Shown here piece by piece: positions 33,515 through 42,542 of a stretch of DNA of 64,000 bases. Numbering within the stretch: position 1 is the stretch's first letter; each line of letters begins with the position of its first letter. The position numbers were made by a program, and so were the translations under genes. The DNA comes from Sporomusa malonica (lineage in GTDB: Bacteria; Bacillota; Negativicutes; Sporomusales; Sporomusaceae): contig NZ_FWXI01000001.1 in NCBI RefSeq assembly GCF_900176355.1, forward strand, positions 310,001 through 374,000, in the 5' to 3' direction. The notes beneath the pieces are model-generated. The model did no database searches. It was not told the DNA's origin and saw only the letters and a list, made by a program, of their open reading frames with translations.

Positions 33515-34930
33515 GTGTCCGAAAATTCCCAAGATGAAAGCTTGCAAAGAGGATTGAAAAACCGGCATATTCAGTTGATTGCCTTAGGAGGGGCTATTGG
33601 CACAGGGCTATTTTACGGATCAACCAAAGCGATTCAAATAGCAGGGCCAGCAGTAATGCTTTCCTATCTTATCGGCGGTATCATCATTTTTTGGATTATG
33701 CGCCACATGGGCGAAATGCTTGTTGATGAACCCGTATCAGGCTCGTTTAGTCATTTTGCTTATAAGTACTGGGGGGATTTCCCGGGTTTTCTGTCAGGGT
33801 GGAACTATTGGATCGCCTATGTGCTGGTCAATATGGCGGAACTGACGGTAGTCGGGAAATACGTCCAGTTCTGGTGGCCGGATATTCCTGTTTGGGTTAC
33901 TGCCCTGGTATGCTGGGCTTTTCTTACAGGGATTAATCTGATTCATGTTAAGTTATATGGAGAATTTGAATTCTGGTTTGCCATTATCAAAGTAGTAGCC
34001 ATTATCGGTATGATTGTTTTTGGTACGATGATCCTTCTCAACGGACAGGCGGGTGCCAGCAGCGGTGTGGGCAATCTCTGGAATTATGGCGGCTTTTTCC
34101 CGAATGGGCTGGAAGGTTTCCTCTGTTCTTTGGCGATCGTCATGTTTGCCTACGGCGGGACTGAATTGATTGGGGTCACGGCCGGGGAAGCGGATAATCC
34201 TAAAAAGACCATCCCCATGGCCATTAATCAAGTGATGTGGCGGATCTTGATTTTTTATGTGGGTGCCCTGTTGATCATATTGATGATCTATCCCTGGAAT
34301 CAGCTGGGTGCTGGTGGCGCAGAAGGCAGCCCGTTTGTACAGATTTTCTCGAAAATAGGCATTTCCTCTGCAGCGGCTCTGTTGAATGTCGTCGTGATTA
34401 CCGCAGCTCTTTCCGCTTATAATAGCGGTCTTTACAGCAATGGACGTATGCTTTACAATTTGGCGCAGCAAGGGAACGCCCCGAGCATGTTTAAAAAATT
34501 AAACAAGGGCGGAGTGCCGGTAGTGGGAGTACTGTTTTCATCCTTCCTTATGGGATTGGTGGTATTCTTAAACTATCTTATTGAAAGTCAGGTCTTCACC
34601 TATCTGATGGCCCTGGTTGTCTCTGCGGATATTATTAGTTGGGTGATGATCAGCGTCAGCCATATGAAATTTCGCCAGGCAAAGATAGCAGAAGGGGCAA
34701 AGATTGAATTTCCAGCGGTATGGTATCCTGTTACGAACTATATTTGTATCGGCTTTTTAGCGATGATATTTGCCGTGATGTGGTATTTAGGCGAGGACTG
34801 GCGAATTTCTATGTACCTGACACCTATTTGGCTTGTTATTTTGTGGATTGGCTATAAATGCAAACCACAGGCTAAGCAAGCACGAATCCTCAACGATAAC
34901 GAGATGAACGAGATAATGCTGAAAGAATAG
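33515..34930 (+). CDS. Amino-acid permease (APC superfamily, AAT type), probable histidine uptake
   Basis: A 471-residue transporter with 12 predicted helices. The N-terminal KNRHIQLIALGGAIGTGLFYG is the classic AAT signature and SYLIGGIIIFWIMRHMGEM follows; SIAGFAYGGTEL-like FAYGGTELIGVTAGEADNP lies mid-protein. The GTG start follows GAGAGGAG. Histidine specificity is inferred from the HutP-type leader and the neighbouring hutH and hutP, not from residues. Confidence 0.88.
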   Translation: MSENSQDESLQRGLKNRHIQLIALGGAIGTGLFYGSTKAIQIAGPAVMLSYLIGGIIIFWIMRHMGEMLVDEPVSGSFSHFAYKYWGDFPGFLSGWNYWIAYVLVNMAELTVVGKYVQFWWPDIPVWVTALVCWAFLTGINLIHVKLYGEFEFWFAIIKVVAIIGMIVFGTMILLNGQAGASSGVGNLWNYGGFFPNGLEGFLCSLAIVMFAYGGTELIGVTAGEADNPKKTIPMAINQVMWRILIFYVGALLIILMIYPWNQLGAGGAEGSPFVQIFSKIGISSAAALLNVVVITAALSAYNSGLYSNGRMLYNLAQQGNAPSMFKKLNKGGVPVVGVLFSSFLMGLVVFLNYLIESQVFTYLMALVVSADIISWVMISVSHMKFRQAKIAEGAKIEFPAVWYPVTNYICIGFLAMIFAVMWYLGEDWRISMYLTPIWLVILWIGYKCKPQAKQARILNDNEMNEIMLKE

Positions 34931-34977
34931 CAAGAGCATTATAGATTCATTTATGGTTACCCATGTTATGCGAGATA

Positions 34978-35018
34978 AGGGGTAGACTTAGCAATGAGTG
35001 TGCCCCCCCTTTTTTTTA
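34978..35018 (+). terminator. Terminator after permease gene
   Basis: GGGGTAGACT pairs with AGTGTGCCCC (one mismatch and one wobble), followed by CCCTTTTTTTTATA. Its flanks resemble the hutH leader, but the upstream triplets are not regularly spaced. Confidence 0.8.
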
Positions 35019-35114
35019 TATATTTCAGAACGGGTTACTCCCCTGTGAAATGAGTAAATAAGCATGAACGAATTTATTGCAAAAAAATAAAAAAGCAGCT
35101 AAATAATATTAGGC

Positions 35115-35143
35115 TTGACTTTAGCAGTTTTGTCAACTATTAT
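35115..35143 (+). promoter_or_regulatory. Predicted sigma-A promoter of hutH
   Basis: TTGACT (35115-35120), 17-bp spacer, TATTAT (35138-35143). The leader from here to the NAG triplets is about 110 nt. Confidence 0.65.
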
Positions 35144-35262
35144 GAATATAAGTTGCCTTCCTTAGATGCGAGAGATGAGAGTGTGGCAGGCAAGCTGGTT
35201 CGATATAAAGTAGTTTTACCGGTTTGTATGAGGATGCAATTTTTACTTGAATAGCTTGCCCA

Positions 35263-35320
35263 TAGTTATGAGATATTAGGGGGTAAACTCATTAATGAGT
35301 GTTATCCTCTTTTTTATTTT
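35263..35320 (+). promoter_or_regulatory. HutP-type antitermination leader of hutH
   Basis: TAG 35263-35265, GAG 35270-35272 and TAG 35277-35279 are NAG triplets with exact 4-nt spacers. A terminator follows at once: GGGGGTAAACTC against GAGTGTTATCCTC (one bulge, two wobbles), then TTTTTTATTTT. The layout repeats that of the permease leader. Confidence 0.75.
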
Positions 35321-35345
35321 CCAAAAAAAATGGAGGTATAGAGTT

Positions 35346-36875
35346 ATGATATTATTAGACGGATATGCTTTAACTTTAGAGGATGTTGTAAAAGTAGCCA
35401 GAGAATATGAGGAAGCAGGCTTAAGTGATCAAGGCCGTAAACAGATTGTGGATAGCCGTGCAATCGTGGATAAAATCTTGGATGCCGAGAGTCCGGTATA
35501 TGGCATTTCCACAGGTTTTGGTGATTTCAGCCAAATCTTTATTTCTAAAGAGAAAAGAGAAAAATTGCAAAAGAATCTAATTCTTAGCCATGCTACCGGC
35601 GTGGGCGAGCATCTGCCGGAAGATGTTGTTCGTTCAGCTATGCTGCTGAGGGCTAACTCATTGGCTAAAGGATACTCGGGGATTAAGCTCTCGACGGTGG
35701 AGATGCTGCTGAACCTGTTGAATCGGCGCATATGTCCGGCTATTCCGGCGAAAGGCTCGGTAGGAGCCAGCGGTGATTTGGCGCCTCTTTCTCATATGGT
35801 GTTAGTCATGCTGGGAGAAGGGCAGGCATATGTCAACGGTAAGTTAATGAGTGGGGCTGAAGCGCTAGCGGTGAGTGGGCTAGAACCGATAGCCTTGGGA
35901 GGTAAAGAAGGACTAGCCTTAATCAATGGTACCCAAATAATGACTGCTGTCGGATGTATGGTCTGGCAGGATGCCGTGAATCTAATGAAGAGCGCCGATG
36001 TTGCAGCTGCTTTGTGTATCGAAGCCTTGAGGGGGACCCGCACTGCTTTTGATCCGCGCATTAGTCAGGTTAGACCTCATATCGGTCAGGTGGCTACCAC
36101 TGAAAATATGCTGCGATTAACGGAAAACAGTCCCATTATTGAGTCACATGTCAATTGTTCCAAAGTACAGGATGCTTATTCTTTGCGCTGTGTTCCTCAA
36201 GTACATGGCGCTTCCAAAGATGCTTTACGGCGCGTGGAAGAAACCCTTACCATCGAGATCAACGCCGCCACCGATAATCCGTTAATTATGCCAGATACAG
36301 GTGAAGCCATTTCTGGCGGTAATTTTCATGGACAGCCGATTGCACTGGTGATGGATTATTTGAAATTGGCCTTAGCTGAAATTGGTAACATTTCTGAACG
36401 GCGCACCAATCGCTTGCTGGATGCACATTTGAGTGAACTGCCGCCGTTCTTGACTGCCTATCCGGGAGAAGATTCAGGGTTAATGATTACTCAGTATACG
36501 GCAGCTTCTTTAGTATCAGAGAATAAAGTACTGGTCCACCCGGCAAGTGCTGATTCGATTCCTACCTCGGCCAATCAGGAAGATCATGTCAGCATGGGAA
36601 CGATAGCGGCCCGTCAAGCGCGGGAAATTCTGGAGAATGTCCGCTATATTCTTGCGATTGAGTGTTTGGCAGCTGCGCAGGGTATTGACTTCTTAGCCCC
36701 GCTAACCCCAGGTGTTGGTACAGGTGCAGCACATAAAGCCATCCGCCAAGCGGTACCACACTTGGACGAAGACCGGATACCGGCACCAGATATCCAGAGT
36801 ATATATCAGTTAATCGCCGATGGCTCCCTGATTAAAGGTGTAGAGACTGCTATTGGTCCCATGAAAATCTATTAA
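35346..36875 (+). CDS. hutH: Histidine ammonia-lyase
   Basis: A 509-residue enzyme that converts histidine to urocanate and ammonia. The cofactor-forming Ala141-Ser142-Gly143 lies in KGSVGASGDLAPLSHMVLVM. Other family blocks are YGISTGFGDFSQIF (in place of the common GVNTGFG), NAATDNPLIMPDTG, and QEDHVSMGTIAARQA. ATG at 35346 has GGAGG 9 nt upstream; an earlier GTG at 35295 lies in the leader terminator. hutU, hutI and hutG are not in the window. Confidence 0.96.
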   Translation: MILLDGYALTLEDVVKVAREYEEAGLSDQGRKQIVDSRAIVDKILDAESPVYGISTGFGDFSQIFISKEKREKLQKNLILSHATGVGEHLPEDVVRSAMLLRANSLAKGYSGIKLSTVEMLLNLLNRRICPAIPAKGSVGASGDLAPLSHMVLVMLGEGQAYVNGKLMSGAEALAVSGLEPIALGGKEGLALINGTQIMTAVGCMVWQDAVNLMKSADVAAALCIEALRGTRTAFDPRISQVRPHIGQVATTENMLRLTENSPIIESHVNCSKVQDAYSLRCVPQVHGASKDALRRVEETLTIEINAATDNPLIMPDTGEAISGGNFHGQPIALVMDYLKLALAEIGNISERRTNRLLDAHLSELPPFLTAYPGEDSGLMITQYTAASLVSENKVLVHPASADSIPTSANQEDHVSMGTIAARQAREILENVRYILAIECLAAAQGIDFLAPLTPGVGTGAAHKAIRQAVPHLDEDRIPAPDIQSIYQLIADGSLIKGVETAIGPMKIY

Positions 36876-36895
36876 GCGATTACGCATGCTATAAT

Positions 36896-36930
36896 ACTAG
36901 GAACAGGAGCAACTCCTGTTCCTAGTTTAG
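36896..36930 (+). terminator. Intrinsic terminator after hutH
   Basis: ACTAGGAACAGGAG (36896-36909) pairs with CTCCTGTTCCTAGT (36913-36926). The following tract is only TTAGTTGATT, so efficiency may be moderate. Confidence 0.75.
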
Positions 36931-37011
36931 TTGATTATATACAAGGATTTAGAAAGAAACTGTTATTATGAGTTTCTTCAGGTAAGATGGTGAGAGAAAG
37001 GTGGATGAGCT

Positions 37012-37464
37012 ATGTTTAGTATAGAAAAAAACGGTAGCCTGGGAAAATTGGCAATTCTAACGATCATGTCTTCTGGTGAGGATGAAGCGGACTTGAAAAG
37101 ACAAGGGGAGAAGTTTGGCTATCGGCTGTATAAGGGTAAAGTAGGGTCAATGGATTCTGCCAAAATTTTTGCGGCAGTAGAGACGGCAGCCAAGAAAGAA
37201 GGTTTAATTGACGAGCGTTACCGGGAAGAGCATGCCCTCTATCATTCTGTATTTGAAGCCTATAACGGCATGTGCCGAGGACAGATCGGGCTTGGCACCG
37301 TGTTGCGCAGTGCCGGCTTATTGTTTTGTATTGTTCGCGGCACTAAATTGCCGGGAAATAATAATGATGGTGAGTGGATCGCGGTGGCTTTATACGGTAA
37401 TATGGGGGCGCCGATTAAGGGTTATGAACATGAAGTACTAGGCCTGGGAATTAACCCAATTTAA
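37012..37464 (+). CDS. hutP: HutP, histidine-responsive RNA-binding antiterminator
   Basis: A 150-residue protein that, with histidine and a divalent metal, binds NAG-triplet RNA and prevents terminator formation. It has KGKVGSMDSAKIFAAVETA, the metal-binding HALYHS motif (His74, His78), TVLRSAGLLFCIVRG, and APIKGYEHEVLGLGIN with His140. GAAAGGTGG lies upstream of the ATG. Its own mRNA follows hutH after a hairpin, unlike Bacillus where hutP comes first. Target leaders are proposed at 33385 and 35263. Confidence 0.95.
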   Translation: MFSIEKNGSLGKLAILTIMSSGEDEADLKRQGEKFGYRLYKGKVGSMDSAKIFAAVETAAKKEGLIDERYREEHALYHSVFEAYNGMCRGQIGLGTVLRSAGLLFCIVRGTKLPGNNNDGEWIAVALYGNMGAPIKGYEHEVLGLGINPI

Positions 37465-37625
37465 AGTCTCAGAGAAAAGCTAAGTTAGGTTTTACTATTC
37501 AATCCAGCTCAAGTCCGTGAAACACCTATTTCCATTACTGTTGCTAACTCTTATAGAATCTTTTTTGATATTATAGCAAATAATATACTTAGGTTCGCCT
37601 TCAAATAAATAGGGAGGTGCTTCTA

Positions 37626-37829
37626 TTGGGAAAAGGTGTAATGTCGGAGAAATTGAAATATGAATTAGCCCATGACTTAGGTTTTGCTGAGAAGGTCGAG
37701 GATAGAGACTGGAGCGACGTTACGACGGGGGAAGTTGGTTCCATGGTTCGTGAAGCCATTAAGCGAGGAGAACAGGCGATGGCCGAGGAAGCCAGGGCCA
37801 GTGGCATAGTGCACCAAAACGCACAGTAA
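37626..37829 (+). CDS. Alpha/beta-type small acid-soluble spore protein
   Basis: A 67-residue protein with the SASP pattern seen in Negativicutes and Clostridia: SEKLKYELAHDLGFAEKVED, then WSDVTTGEVGSMVREAIKRG. Such proteins coat spore DNA and protect it from damage; they are made in the forespore. The start is the TTG at 37626, with GGGAGG 8 nt upstream. The divergence from Bacillus SASP is clear, but the core helix-turn-helix arrangement is retained. It is the best direct sign that this organism sporulates. Confidence 0.82.
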   Translation: MGKGVMSEKLKYELAHDLGFAEKVEDRDWSDVTTGEVGSMVREAIKRGEQAMAEEARASGIVHQNAQ

Positions 37830-37840
37830 ATAAGGACGTG

Positions 37841-37879
37841 AAGCCGAAAGTTTTAATCCAGACTTTCGGCTTCTTTTTT
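37841..37879 (+). terminator. Intrinsic terminator after the spore protein gene
   Basis: AAGCCGAAAGT (37841-37851) pairs with ACTTTCGGCTT (37862-37872), followed by CTTTTTTAG. Confidence 0.9.
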
Positions 37880-38033
37880 AGAAATAGATTAGGTAAGAGA
37901 ATTACTGAAAAATGCAAAAGGATATATTTCCCCTTTTGCCAAAGAAATTTAGTCTTTCCCATAAAAAATAAGCAGGAGCTATATGCCATTGTTGTAACAT
38001 GACAACAATATCTTGAGGAATAGCAATTGCAAC

Positions 38034-38058
38034 AAAAAAGCCGCTTTAAATGCGGCGG
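38034..38058 (-). terminator. Terminator for the membrane gene on the minus strand
   Basis: GCCGC (38040-38044) pairs with GCGGC (38052-38056), and six A residues at 38034-38039 give a U-run on the minus strand. It lies 13 nt past the stop of the gene at 38071. Confidence 0.75.
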
Positions 38059-38070
38059 CAATCGAATAGT

Positions 38071-38616
38071 CTATTCACTTTTTTCATTATCTTGATCTTC
38101 GGGTAATGGCTTGGTTGCTGCTGGTTGTAAATTTGAAGAATAGCTAGCTGATTTGATTTCGGAACGTGCGAAGATTCCCTCTTGCCACATTTGATAGCCA
38201 TATGCTAAAACACCATCGAAAGTAACAATTAACGCGTTTTGTAAAGGAGTAATACCGACCTCGTGAAAAAGCCCTCTACTGCCAAGAAAATAGACATGAA
38301 ATAAATATATGAATCCAAAGTTTAGTACTGTATCTATTATAATATATCGCCAAAATCGACCATATAAAAAATTGAACAACCACATAGTAATGACGATATT
38401 TAATCCGAAAATAATATATGAAGGTGTTCTTAGTGGATAAGCAGTTTCTCCATAAATAAACCACCCAAGATTTTCTCCTAACTCTACTGCTAATACACTA
38501 GTAAGTGCAGAGAATAAAGCGATAGGCATCCACCTTTTGATATTTTCTTTCGGCATAAAGAATAAAGTTAACCAAGGTAAAATCAACATCGACCATAAAA
38601 GTACTTGATTACTCAT
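38071..38616 (-). CDS. Membrane protein of the CBO0543 family
   Basis: A 181-residue membrane protein with about five helices. The aromatic- and proline-rich pattern (YPLRTPSYIIFGLNIVITMW, LGSRGLFHEVG) resembles the CBO0543 family found in sporulating Firmicutes; function unknown. The C-terminal 35 residues are polar and cytoplasmic-like (KPLPEDQDNEKSE). The start at 38616 is chosen because GGGGGAC lies 9 nt upstream; the longer frame from 38670 has none. Confidence 0.75.
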   Translation of the reverse strand: MSNQVLLWSMLILPWLTLFFMPKENIKRWMPIALFSALTSVLAVELGENLGWFIYGETAYPLRTPSYIIFGLNIVITMWLFNFLYGRFWRYIIIDTVLNFGFIYLFHVYFLGSRGLFHEVGITPLQNALIVTFDGVLAYGYQMWQEGIFARSEIKSASYSSNLQPAATKPLPEDQDNEKSE

Positions 38617-39115
38617 TATGTAGTCCCCCGGATTTTCAGTATAATATATTATTTCTAGGCATGAGCCCATTTATTCTTTTGGTAATATTTCCAGTAGACT
38701 TCAAGGCATCCAAGACCATGCCCGAAATTGATACTTTGTTAATATTCATTTGTTGATTGGTATTATATGGCCCCCCAATAGCTTTCGCAGTAAAATTGGT
38801 CGCAACACGTATTCTAAATCAATTTTTCTTCCTGGTTTTGCAAATATTATAAAAATCGTTTCATGGCAGGTGAGGCATGATGGATATTCTTTAATACAAC
38901 ACCAAGCTTTCGAAAAGCGGGGGTGCTCAATTCTTTTTTTACGATATTATAGGGGGTACGGTGTAATACAAGCTCTGGCCTTGATGTGAAGCAAAGGGAC
39001 GTTCATTTTGCTTCACACAGCAGATTATGATCAAATAAATCAAATAAATCAAATAAGAAGGAAAAGGATAGCCAAAACCCGAAGTACACTGAATTACAAA
39101 AAAGTGAGGATTGCG
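38617..39115. other. Intergenic stretch upstream of the LuxR-type gene
   Basis: A 79-codon frame at 38750-38989 lacks a ribosome-binding site and family resemblance and is not accepted. Two to three tandem copies of AAATAAATC lie at 39032-39058. A weak hairpin (CACCAAGCTTTCGAAAAGCG) followed by a T-run lies near 38902. Confidence 0.45.
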
Positions 39116-40570
39116 ATGCGAATCGAATTAACAGGATTGAAGGGTAGGCTTAGTCAACAAAATCTGTCTGTACTGTGTTTTTCCCTGTTTTTCGGGTGGT
39201 TGCTTGCTTTTCCATTTGAAGGACCGGTATTATATGCATTATCTGCGGAACGGCAGATCAATGCAGTTGGTTTGAATTTGACATCTGTGTTTTCCCATTT
39301 TATAGGCTTGATAACAGCTGGGCTGTTTGTAAATAGTCTTTATCGGGCAAAGCTGGTGCAGAGACTGGTTTGCATAATATGCTTTGCAGGTACCATAATG
39401 TTCATATTGTTGCCAGAACTGTTTTGGCTGCCGGTGTTGACGGTGATTTCCTTTTTTTCCGGTTGGGTAGTAGCAGCTTGGGGCTATTATGCAAAATATC
39501 TTTTCCAAGGCTTTGACAAGGTCCGGCTGTTTTCTGATATCTTGATTTATTCCAATATATTTTTAGTAGTGGCGGGGATGCTGGCAAGAAATGTTTCAGC
39601 ATTCGCCGGCATGACCTTCATCCTGATGGGATTGCTGGTTTGTTTCACTTTTGCCCGCTGGCTTGTTGACAAGCCTTCTGATTCACCTGAGACGATATCG
39701 CTGACTATCAATCGATTTGGTCTGCCTTTTCTGTTGTTATGCATGTTCGTATTTGTCATTACGATCAATTCCGGTATTATGTATCAAGTTGTTTATCCAG
39801 CTTATGTAGGTTTTGATTTATTGATAAGTTTTTACCAAGTAATTCCGTATATTGTTGCAATCTGGCTATTGCGTCTGCATGCGACTAAAATTCGACAGTT
39901 CCATATTCTCTATATCGGCTTGGCTTTATTGGGGTTAGCATATGCTTTTTTTATCCTGCTTGACCGCTCGCTAGGCAGTTTTTTAGTTGTTGACACACTG
40001 ATGCTGGCCGCCTGCGGCGTGAATGACCTGTTCTGGTGGGGCATCTTAGGCGCTATGTTGAATTATGCCTCTAACCCAGCGCAGATATTAGGAATCGGTC
40101 TATCGATGAATGTTCTTGGTGTTTGGTGCGGCGGTTTGTTGGGTACACACATTATGGCTACTCAAAAGGGGCATCTTGTTGCTGCTGGTATTGCATTAGT
40201 CATTATCTTTATTGCCATGTTCATCATTCCTGTGCTCAATAAAAAATTGCTCCACTTACTTAAGGAGCATGTCTTTTTAATGCGCTTAGCTGTGATGATT
40301 GAAGGCGAACAAGATATGATGTTTGACAATTTAAAAATAGATAAACGTTTAACAGACCGGGAGATGGAGATTATCCAGTTGCTGTTGAAAGGGTATACCT
40401 ATAAGGTTATGGCAAAACAATTATTTATTAGTGAAAATACATTGAAGACCCATATAAAGAATATTTATGTAAAACTAGAGATTCACTCACGGATGGAGCT
40501 GATCCAAATATTAGAGGGTGAATTGCCGAAAGCGGAAGTCGGGGCGACTCGAGAGCGCCCCTCACTGTAA
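39116..40570 (+). CDS. Membrane-anchored LuxR-family regulator with MFS-like N-terminal half
   Basis: A 484-residue protein. Residues about 15-400 contain roughly 12 hydrophobic helices in a transporter-like arrangement (LCFSLFFGWLLAFPFEGPVL; later GILGAMLNYASNPAQILGIG). Residues about 420-480 form a LuxR/FixJ DNA-binding domain: LTDREMEIIQLLLKGYTYKV followed by MAKQLFISENTLKTHIKNIY. The fusion implies a membrane sensor acting directly on DNA. It resembles the MFS-LuxR regulators numerous in some anaerobes. ATG at 39116 has GTGAGGAT upstream. Targets unknown; the membrane/secreted cluster at 40849 follows after a terminator. Confidence 0.88.
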   Translation: MRIELTGLKGRLSQQNLSVLCFSLFFGWLLAFPFEGPVLYALSAERQINAVGLNLTSVFSHFIGLITAGLFVNSLYRAKLVQRLVCIICFAGTIMFILLPELFWLPVLTVISFFSGWVVAAWGYYAKYLFQGFDKVRLFSDILIYSNIFLVVAGMLARNVSAFAGMTFILMGLLVCFTFARWLVDKPSDSPETISLTINRFGLPFLLLCMFVFVITINSGIMYQVVYPAYVGFDLLISFYQVIPYIVAIWLLRLHATKIRQFHILYIGLALLGLAYAFFILLDRSLGSFLVVDTLMLAACGVNDLFWWGILGAMLNYASNPAQILGIGLSMNVLGVWCGGLLGTHIMATQKGHLVAAGIALVIIFIAMFIIPVLNKKLLHLLKEHVFLMRLAVMIEGEQDMMFDNLKIDKRLTDREMEIIQLLLKGYTYKVMAKQLFISENTLKTHIKNIYVKLEIHSRMELIQILEGELPKAEVGATRERPSL

Positions 40571-40611
40571 CCGGCGCAATTCGATAATCACGACTTTCAG
40601 CATAAACAATC

Positions 40612-40647
40612 AAACCAGCCGGCAATTTTGCCGGCTGGTTTTTTTGA
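40612..40647 (+). terminator. Intrinsic terminator after LuxR-type gene
   Basis: AAACCAGCCGGCAA pairs perfectly with TTGCCGGCTGGTTT, followed by TTTTG. Confidence 0.92.
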
Positions 40648-40848
40648 CTACCAAAATGTAACCTTCGAAGATAATGTATTTCCACAAGGCCACAGAGGTT
40701 GCCCGAGGACTGAGAGGGAGGGCATATTACGGCAAAATCCTGTTTTTGAGGCAAAATCACCCGAAAAAGGTGATGGGTTATGCCGTGAATCGCCTTTATA
40801 ATAATAAAGTAAAGAGAAAATTAGGCCGAATAAAAAAGGGGGATGGTA

Positions 40849-41925
40849 ATGATCCCGGGAATTGGCTGCAAGCTGATGCGAATATTTATTACTCTGCTTG
40901 GCGCGGCGTTTATGCTACAGGCCGTAGGTAGTGTTGTGCTGGGGTTATCAGGTGAGCGAACACTGGCGGTGATCACTGCTATCAGGCGAGAGCTTGGCGA
41001 ACGCGGCGAAAGTGTTCCCAACCGGTATACCTATATAATTAGCTATACGTTTACAACGCCGGACGGTCAGGTTGTGGACGCTTCCACCCGTCGCATCGGC
41101 AGTTCGGTTTATGTTAAAGCAACCGGCCAACAGCAGGTTCCGGTCAGATATTTTCAGCAACTCCCTGTGTTTAACCAATTGGAGCAAGATACCCGATTGT
41201 CCTGGGGGTCTGCCATCTTGTTGGCGGCAGGTGTCTTTCTTGTTGTTGCCATGAATAGGCCATGTGGCAGCGAGAAGTTTGCCTCCGCTAAAGTCTGCAG
41301 GAAACACGGCACTGCACCGGCCATGCCGCAGCCTGGCAAACCTACAGGCGGTTTGATTGGGTTTTCACCCAAAATCAATGATCCGGCGTTTGTCCGCTAT
41401 GTGAACGATACAAGCCGCTGGGCGTTTCTGTTTTCATTTATTCTCGCAGTTATTGTTATTGCCGTGTTCTATATTTATGGTGAAACCAGCCGGGAAATGA
41501 GCAATCCGGAGGCACTGTACATCGGGTTTGGTATTGGCGGCATGTTTATCGCTATCGCGGCCCTGCAAGAGACTGGCAGACAGAGAACCAAGAACTGGGA
41601 CGGGGTGGTGGTTAACAAAAAGATCGAGCAAAAACAGCGCAAGCGTGACTATGGCAATAACGACTATGTTTGGGAAGCGTATACCCTGTACGCGGTTGCC
41701 ATTCGCAGCGACGCCGGCGAGACATACACCATCAGTGCGGAGGATGACGTCACACGCTATCAGTATTATCAGATCGGCGACAGGGTGAGGTATCATAAAG
41801 GGCTAAACTCGCATGAAAAATACGACAAATCAAAGGACAACATTATTTTTTGCAATGCCTGTGCCAGCCTAAATGACATCCAGGACGACGTTTGCTTTCG
41901 CTGTAAGTGTCCGCTATTGAAGTAA
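40849..41925 (+). CDS. DUF3592-like membrane protein with C-terminal zinc-ribbon
   Basis: A 358-residue protein: an N-terminal helix, an extracytoplasmic beta-rich region (YTYIISYTFTTPDGQVVDAS, with VPVRYF typical of DUF3592), a second helix near 125, two helices near 190-245, another soluble DUF3592-like region (YAVAIRSDAGETYTISAEDD), and a C-terminal CNACASLN...CFRCKCPLL ribbon with two CxxC-type pairs. The start at 40849 is preferred over 40843 from spacing to AAAAAGGGGG. First gene of a four-gene run of membrane and exported proteins. Function unknown. Confidence 0.75.
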   Translation: MIPGIGCKLMRIFITLLGAAFMLQAVGSVVLGLSGERTLAVITAIRRELGERGESVPNRYTYIISYTFTTPDGQVVDASTRRIGSSVYVKATGQQQVPVRYFQQLPVFNQLEQDTRLSWGSAILLAAGVFLVVAMNRPCGSEKFASAKVCRKHGTAPAMPQPGKPTGGLIGFSPKINDPAFVRYVNDTSRWAFLFSFILAVIVIAVFYIYGETSREMSNPEALYIGFGIGGMFIAIAALQETGRQRTKNWDGVVVNKKIEQKQRKRDYGNNDYVWEAYTLYAVAIRSDAGETYTISAEDDVTRYQYYQIGDRVRYHKGLNSHEKYDKSKDNIIFCNACASLNDIQDDVCFRCKCPLLK

Positions 41926-41945
41926 ATTTGTGGAGGGCGAGACTC

Positions 41946-42542
41946 ATGCCTAATAATATGACGCGAGAGCTTAACAAAACTGAGTGGGAAATTTCTGTGC
42001 CAATTTTTTGCAACCCCATCATTTTGCGCCAGCTGGCAATCGCAATAGGCCTGCCGTTCGGTTTTTTGGTTGTTTTGCTGATTTCTTCCAGCAAAAATCC
42101 ATTCACCGCAGATTCGTTATATGCCCTGGGACTAATTGGTGCTTTGTTGTTATTAACATATATCTTCATTATGACCGTGTATGGCGGGAATTACGCTGCA
42201 GCGTTCGTGATCGACGACAAAGGCATACGCTGTTATACACAGAAGAAACAGGCTAAAACAAACCGGATCATAAACGGGCTGACTGTTATACTAGGATTGC
42301 TGTCCCGTAATCCTGCCGCCGCCGGCGCTGGACTGTTGGCCCAGTCACGGCAGTCGGTCTTTCTAAAATGGAGCAGCATTCAAAAGGTGGACTATCAGCC
42401 CAAACGGCACATCATCATGGTAAGAGGTAATGTTGCCGAATCGATAGCGGTCTTTTGTACGCAGGACAACTATGGGGAAGTGGCGGCACTGATATGCCAG
42501 CAAGCCCGGACAAAAAATAGTGGAATGGAGGGATCAACATGA
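41946..42542 (+). CDS. Membrane protein with PH-like/YcxB-like C-terminal part
   Basis: A 198-residue protein with two membrane helices (about 28-48 and 58-80) followed by a soluble beta-rich region (AAAFVIDDKGIRCYTQKKQA, VFLKWSSIQKVDYQPKRHII) that looks like a small PH-type domain as in YcxB-like proteins; the name is tentative. GGAGGG precedes the ATG. It overlaps the next gene by ATGA, so they are translationally coupled. Confidence 0.65.
   Translation: MPNNMTRELNKTEWEISVPIFCNPIILRQLAIAIGLPFGFLVVLLISSSKNPFTADSLYALGLIGALLLLTYIFIMTVYGGNYAAAFVIDDKGIRCYTQKKQAKTNRIINGLTVILGLLSRNPAAAGAGLLAQSRQSVFLKWSSIQKVDYQPKRHIIMVRGNVAESIAVFCTQDNYGEVAALICQQARTKNSGMEGST

Larger units (their letters stand above)
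34931..35345. other. Intergenic control region between permease and hutH
   Basis: Contains the permease terminator (34978), the hutH promoter (35115) and the hutH HutP-type leader (35263). The block at 34961-35018 and the block at 35260-35320 look like duplicated versions of the same leader; the first has lost the triplet spacing. Confidence 0.6.

Noticed and set aside
34961-35018. Third HutP leader after the permease
   Set aside because: Similar in sequence to the hutH leader, but the NAG triplets are not at 4-nt spacing; it is best read as the permease terminator or a degenerate duplicate.
38750-38989. 79-residue frame upstream of the LuxR-type gene
   Set aside because: No ribosome-binding site, odd composition, no recognisable domain.
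39032-39058. Short tandem AAATAAATC units as a possible CRISPR or iteron array
   Set aside because: Only two to three 9-bp units, no spacers, no replication gene nearby.
40674-40931. 85-residue frame before the DUF3592-like gene
   Set aside because: Overlaps the ribosome-binding site and start of the supported gene in another frame and has no family features.
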